Of a stretch of DNA of 64,000 bases, positions 59,755 to 64,000 are shown in pieces; positions within the stretch are counted from its first letter, which is position 1; each line of letters starts with the position of its first letter. The notes beneath the pieces were generated by a model. It was not told the origin of the DNA. It searched no databases and saw only the letters and a program-made list of their open reading frames with translations. The DNA comes from Lathyrus oleraceus. Taxonomy: Eukaryota > Streptophyta > Magnoliopsida > Fabales > Fabaceae. A program made the position numbers and the translations under genes. The stretch is from assembly GCF_024323335.1 (NCBI RefSeq), contig NC_066579.1:128238854-128302853 (forward strand), in the 5' to 3' direction.

Positions 59755-60243
59755 CAAGGATACCTCTTAGCGATTCAATACTTTGATCGCCTCCAAGGAC
59801 AACAAGGATCTCCTATGAGCATCCAACGCTTGGATCACCTCAAGGGGAGACAAGGATCCCTCTTAGAGGTTCAACCCTCATATTTCCTCCAAGGAAGGCA
59901 AGTATCCTCTAGAGATCCAATACTATGATCGCCTCTAAGGGAGACAAAGATCCCCTCAAATGCTTTGATCGCCTCAAGGGGCGACAAGGATCCGCCTTAG
60001 GGATCCAACACTTTGATCGCCTCTAAGGACAACAAGAATCCTCTATGAGGATTCAACACTTTGATTGTCTCAAGAGGCAACAAGGATCCCTCTTAAAAGT
60101 TCAACACTTTGATCACCTCTAAGAGCGACAAAGATCCCCTTCTGAAAATCCAACACTTTGATAGTCTAAGGGGCAGCAATAATGGATTCCCTTTGATAGC
60201 CTAAGGGACAACAATGATCTCGTATGGGCATTCAGCGCTTTGT
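59755..60243. repeat. 48-bp minisatellite, about ten units
   Basis: Units begin CAAGGATC or variants at 59755, 59803, 59851, 59899, 59945, 59985, 60033, 60081, 60129, 60177 and 60212. Most periods are exactly 48. Shared parts are CAAGGATCC, ATCCAACACTTTGATCGCCT and CAAGGG. The period is a multiple of three, and one frame is open over the first units. It lies 300 bp after the E8 pseudogene. Confidence 0.88.
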
Positions 60244-60245
60244 AT

Positions 60246-61675
60246 CTTTTCATTAAGGAATGTTAAAACTTAACACTTGGACTTGGTATCTTTTCATCAT
60301 GTTTCTAATTTCTATATCTATTAATCATATGATATATATTTTTAGTATTTTAGCCAATAATCATATCTAACACATTGTCAAATACTACTAAATATGAACT
60401 ATTTTTAAATGAGATTGAAACACATGTTCGAATACATATCACATAATTTGTGCAGTTACATTTTATTTCATAAGAAAGTTAAATGTGGAGCAAAGTAAAA
60501 TCTAATGAGATTGAGAAAGAATCTTAACACTGAGTTAAAAATAAAATTAGGTGGGAAATAGTGAAAGTTTATGTCTTATTTGATGTACATACACGTTGCA
60601 TGATGGTGATTTAATTAGGGAAATAAAATAAATAGGACCACTCACATTGATAAACAAGAAAATGGATATATTATTAAAAGCATGTTATGGTCCTTTTTTT
60701 CTTCGTATCAACCATAATCAATAACACTTTCTTGTAAAGGGAAGAAGAAGCACATGGATCTGGTCAAAGCATCAACTAACATGAAATTAAAAATAGCCGA
60801 GTAATTTTAATCATCAAGCAATATGATATTTGTGGTCATTTGATTTTGATCGGACAATTTAAAAAATAATAATTTTTATGATAATTTAAAAAATATTCAT
60901 GCTTGAATCACAATATTGAAAATATGTTGTCGACTTAATTATAATTTTTTTCTTGGCATTTTTATGTGAAATTATTAATAAACCTTTGAATAAGATTTAA
61001 GGCAATTGATATATAGTTTCAAAAACAGGGGTATGTGAATCACGAATTGCATCGAATAAAATGATATTAATAGTTTGTTTCAAATTTTAATAATCATTAG
61101 TAGTTAATCATTAAAGTGGTTTTAATTTAATTTAAAATATAAATCGATTTATAGTCAGATTGTATTTATAAATTGATTTTATATTTTGATTTTTTTAAAT
61201 CAATATTTTTCATTTTTAGAAAAATAAAAAAAAAAAATTAAAAATGAATTTGTTTTATTTTAAGGAGAAAAATATTTGAAAAACTTTATTATATTTTTAT
61301 TTTCAAAAAAAAATTCTGAATTTTTTTTTTTGGAATTATTTTTAATTTTATGTATAGAAAAAATATATTTCAGTTTTTTTAATTCTAAATAAGATTTTTT
61401 TAAAATAAATTAGGAAAAAAACATTTTCCTTTTCTTATTTTCAAAATATTGTATTTTTAGGAAAATATTTGTTTTAAAAATTATTTTTTATTAAAAAATA
61501 TTTTAAAATAATATTTTTTAAACTTAGTTACATAATTTAAACTAGATTTTAAATTAAACTTTATTAATTGAATTATTTATAGTATGTGATTCAATTTATT
61601 GGCCATTTAAATTTTTATTAGTTCAGCACAATTCAGTTTGTGTATATGATTTAATAAAAAACTATTTTGGTTTAA
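60246..61675. other. AT-rich DNA, no feature seen
   Basis: Long A and T runs dominate 61130-61560. I find no ORF, RNA gene or repeat ends that I can support. Confidence 0.6.
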
Positions 61676-62135
61676 GCGTGTGTTTGGATTGATTATGAAT
61701 ATAATTGAATTCGAGAGAATTAAATTTGATAAAATTTATTATAAAAAATTTGAATTTAATATAATTGATTTATGTTTGAATACGATAGAATAGTGATTAT
61801 TTATAATGTTGTTCGATAATATTTATCAAAATTAATTATGTAATTAGCAAATGATGCTAAATTCTAATACAAATTAAAAAAAAAAGTGATTTATAAAAAT
61901 TAGAAAAATAAAGAAGAAAAATTAAAGGAGTTGTAACAAATAGAATATAATAAATGTAAAATTGTTCTTATTAACCTCAAAAATTAGGAATTTTAGTTTC
62001 TAACAGAATTATTTTTGAGGGAGTAGAATTGATTTTGAAAAAATATTCAAACAATAAAGAAAAAAAAATCAATTTTCATATTGAAGTAAAACAAAAGAAT
62101 TTTTAGGGTTTGCAGAAGTTAATCCAAATACGTTC
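61676..62135. mobile_element. Possible MITE, 460 bp
   Basis: The left end GCGTGTGTTTGGATT and the inverted right end GAACGTATTTGGATT match at 10-11 of 15 positions. The core is AT-rich without an ORF. I cannot define a target duplication. GTGTTTGG-type ends are common in plant MITEs. Confidence 0.4.
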
Positions 62136-63070
62136 TTAGATTCTTAGGTTTTTTAATTTAATTTATGATTTTAGTTTGGTTCCTTAGTTAATAAAAGCTA
62201 CTTTCTAAACCTCTAACTCTTATTTAATTTAGTTTAAATATCAAAGGTGGTGTAATATTATTGAGTATTTATTATAAATTATATTATTATTTTTTTAAAA
62301 TTTAATCTTTAATTTGACTAAAAAATATTAAACTTGACATTGAATTTAACAATAATCACCCACATCTAATGTTTTTTTTCCTTCATTTTCTTACCTCTTT
62401 TCTTTCTTCATCTTCATTTTCACCTTTTTCACCTTAAATACATTCATATCAAAATCCATAAAATTTTAACTCATATTCCATCTAACAATTAAATTATAAA
62501 ATTTTAATTCATATTCCATCTAACACTTAAATTTAAGAAACTTCAAATTTACAATCAACTCGAATCTCCCATTTCTGACCTAATGGGTTTTCAATAAAAA
62601 GTAAAATGCTTCCAAATACTTAAACGACGTATCCTAATACATTTTTTTAGGTTTGGATATTATTTGGCTTAATTTTGTGAAAGTAATCATGTTCGAGTAA
62701 ATGTTATTTACTCGTCTCTTTTGCTTTTTAAGAGAAAAAAAAATTACATAATTTTGCTGTTTGAATTTTGGAGGTTTAATTAGGGTAATTCCAACCTGTC
62801 TTTTGATACTTTAATATGATTTGCATAAACATAACAAGTCTATCTTTTGATAATAATTAAAGAAAATCTTACACTTGACTTGTGAGAAGTGAATGATAAC
62901 GTAGAATAACTAAAATAAGAGACATGATTTAAAATAATTGTAATTCCATATATATTTATGGTTTTCAAATATCCCTTTTTATAGAGAATAATAAATGAAA
63001 AGAGAATAGAATTTCTAACTCTCACAAAACTACCATGACCATCTAATTTCAATATATCAAATCTCATTTG

Positions 63071-63073
<3 letters not shown>
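62136..63073. other. AT-rich DNA, no gene seen
   Basis: A short tandem duplication of about 45 bp (AACTCATATTCCATCTAACA and its copy) lies at 62460-62530. Otherwise nothing supportable. Confidence 0.5.

Positions 63074-63130
<57 letters not shown>
63074..63130. repeat. TA microsatellite
   Basis: An uninterrupted alternating AT run of about 57 bp. Confidence 0.95.
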
Positions 63131-63133
<3 letters not shown>

Positions 63134-63339
63134 GTGTACAAGATGAAAAAATGAAGATAAAAGAAGACAGAGAGAATTAAAAAACTTCACTTATTATGCT
63201 AAAAAAGTTATAGCAAAATAATTGCACACACTGTTGTACACAAACTGCACTGATTACTATTGACAGTTATATTAGTTTATATAAATAAACAATAATGTCA
63301 TATAAGCGACAAACTAAAATATTGAATTATTCTTCAACA
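63131..63339 (-). repeat. Probable Ty1/copia 3' LTR, inner end at 63339
   Basis: The coding strand reads TGTTGAAGAATAATTC just after the pol stop. TGTTGAAG is a frequent LTR start after copia RNase H. A TTTATATAAAC motif lies near 63280. The far end is not defined; it may extend into the TA run. Confidence 0.4.
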
Positions 63340-63359
63340 TCAATCTTTAATTCAGGATT

Positions 63360-64000
63360 TAACTAATCAAAACTAATAACACCAATTTCATCCCTCAAGT
63401 GAAGAAGTTGACCAGTCTTCATCGTTTTCATCAAAACATCTGTCAGCTGCTTCTGAGTGTTACAGTGCATAACTTCTAGCACTCCATTATGCCTGTTTCT
63501 CCCATGTGGCACTGGGTTCTTGGCAAGATAGATTGCATACTTGTTATCAATCATTGACTTCAGAGGCTTGTTTACCTTTATCTTCAGATTCTACAGTAAA
63601 TTCAGAAGTCAAACAGCTTGACATGCAGCCATAACACCTGCAACATATTCAGCTTCACGGGTTGACAAAGAAACAACCAGTTGCTTCTTGGAACACCAAG
63701 AAATAGGACCTCCCAAATGCTTAAACAAATATCCAGAAGTACTTCTTATGTCAACTCTGTCTCCACACCAATTAGAGTTTGAGTAACACATCAACTATGA
63801 ATTAGCTTTTTCACCAGAAGAGAACAAAACTTCATACTTCATATCCCCTTAATATAACTCAGAATCCTAATAACAACTTGGTAATGAAACCACTCCGGTT
63901 TACTCATGAACCTACTAATCATTCCAACTGCATAGCAAATGTCAGGCCTGGTATTACACAAATACCTCAAAGAGTCAATCAATTGCTTGAAAGTTGTAGC
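63360..64000 (-). pseudogene. pol: Ty1/copia pol: RT C-terminus and RNase H
   Basis: RT C-terminal blocks FKQLIDSLRYLCNTRPDICYAV and ISRFMSKP are followed by RNase H: CYSNSNWCGDRVDIRSTSGYLF, ISWCSKKQLVVSLSTREAEYV, then DNKYAIYLAKNPVPHGR, VLEVMHCNTQKQLTDVLMK and a stop. Both RNase H pieces lie in one frame with two stops between (TGA after ACQAV, and a TAG). Between HGRNRHN and GVLEV the usual 12-15 residues are missing. The upstream part of pol is outside the window. Confidence 0.88.

Noticed and set aside
59755..60243. CRISPR-like regular repeats
   Set aside because: Units are contiguous and diverged with no unique spacers, and the sequence is plant nuclear DNA. It is a minisatellite.
62840..63190. 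Minus ORF of 116 codons containing a run of alternating Tyr and Ile
   Set aside because: It is produced by the TA microsatellite and spans unrelated sequence.

Overview
This is a gene-poor stretch of plant nuclear DNA. I see no host gene. Almost everything identifiable is LTR-retrotransposon sequence or younger DNA inserted into it. Ogre/Tat-type Ty3/gypsy elements dominate: LTRs of 4-5 kb that begin TGTAAGACCCC on the coding strand, a tRNA-Arg primer site, and an extra ORF before gag. With Athila/Cyclops-type elements beside them, this points to a legume of tribe Fabeae (pea, vetch, faba bean, lentil, Lathyrus). The species is an inference. Elements are labelled E1-E8 here.

Layout. E1 (1-6336, minus) is an Athila-type element cut by the left edge. 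It sits inside the protease region of E3 (6337-16410, minus), an Ogre with ORF1, gag, PBS and 5' LTR. E3 sits in the leader of E6 (16411-21756, minus, second Tat-type LTR family). E6 sits in the LTR of E7 (21757-25750, plus, a collapsed Ogre). E7 sits in E5 (25751-28680 and 40460-45010, minus, same LTR family as E6). E5 sits in an older repeat, E8 (45011-45403 and 57357-about 60245). Two complete insertions lie in these hosts. E4 (28686-40454, TSD ACCGG) is an internally deleted Ogre in the E5 leader and carries a 343-bp hAT-like MITE in one LTR. E2 (45409-57351, TSD GTGAG) is a full-length Athila/Cyclops-type element in E8. The right end (60246-64000) is AT-rich DNA with a possible MITE, a TA microsatellite and the 3' end of a Ty1/copia element.

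Coding content. All gag-pol genes are broken by in-frame stops and a few frameshifts. Most stops look like C-to-T or G-to-A changes of conserved Gln, Arg or Trp codons, as expected for methylated, silenced elements. E2 keeps every module recognisable: gag, a protease with Asn in place of the catalytic Asp, RT, RNase H, integrase, and a sense-oriented extra ORF in the env position with a plausible splice acceptor.

Regulation. The E1 LTR carries four palindromes with core ACG-NN-CGT upstream of a TATA box. Both E2 LTRs carry an array of ACACGGG/CCCGTGT palindromes, and a third copy of that array lies inside E2, just upstream of the extra ORF. These arrays, the nesting and the E4 deletion structure are the points most worth a second look. 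I found no evidence for a novel cellular system.
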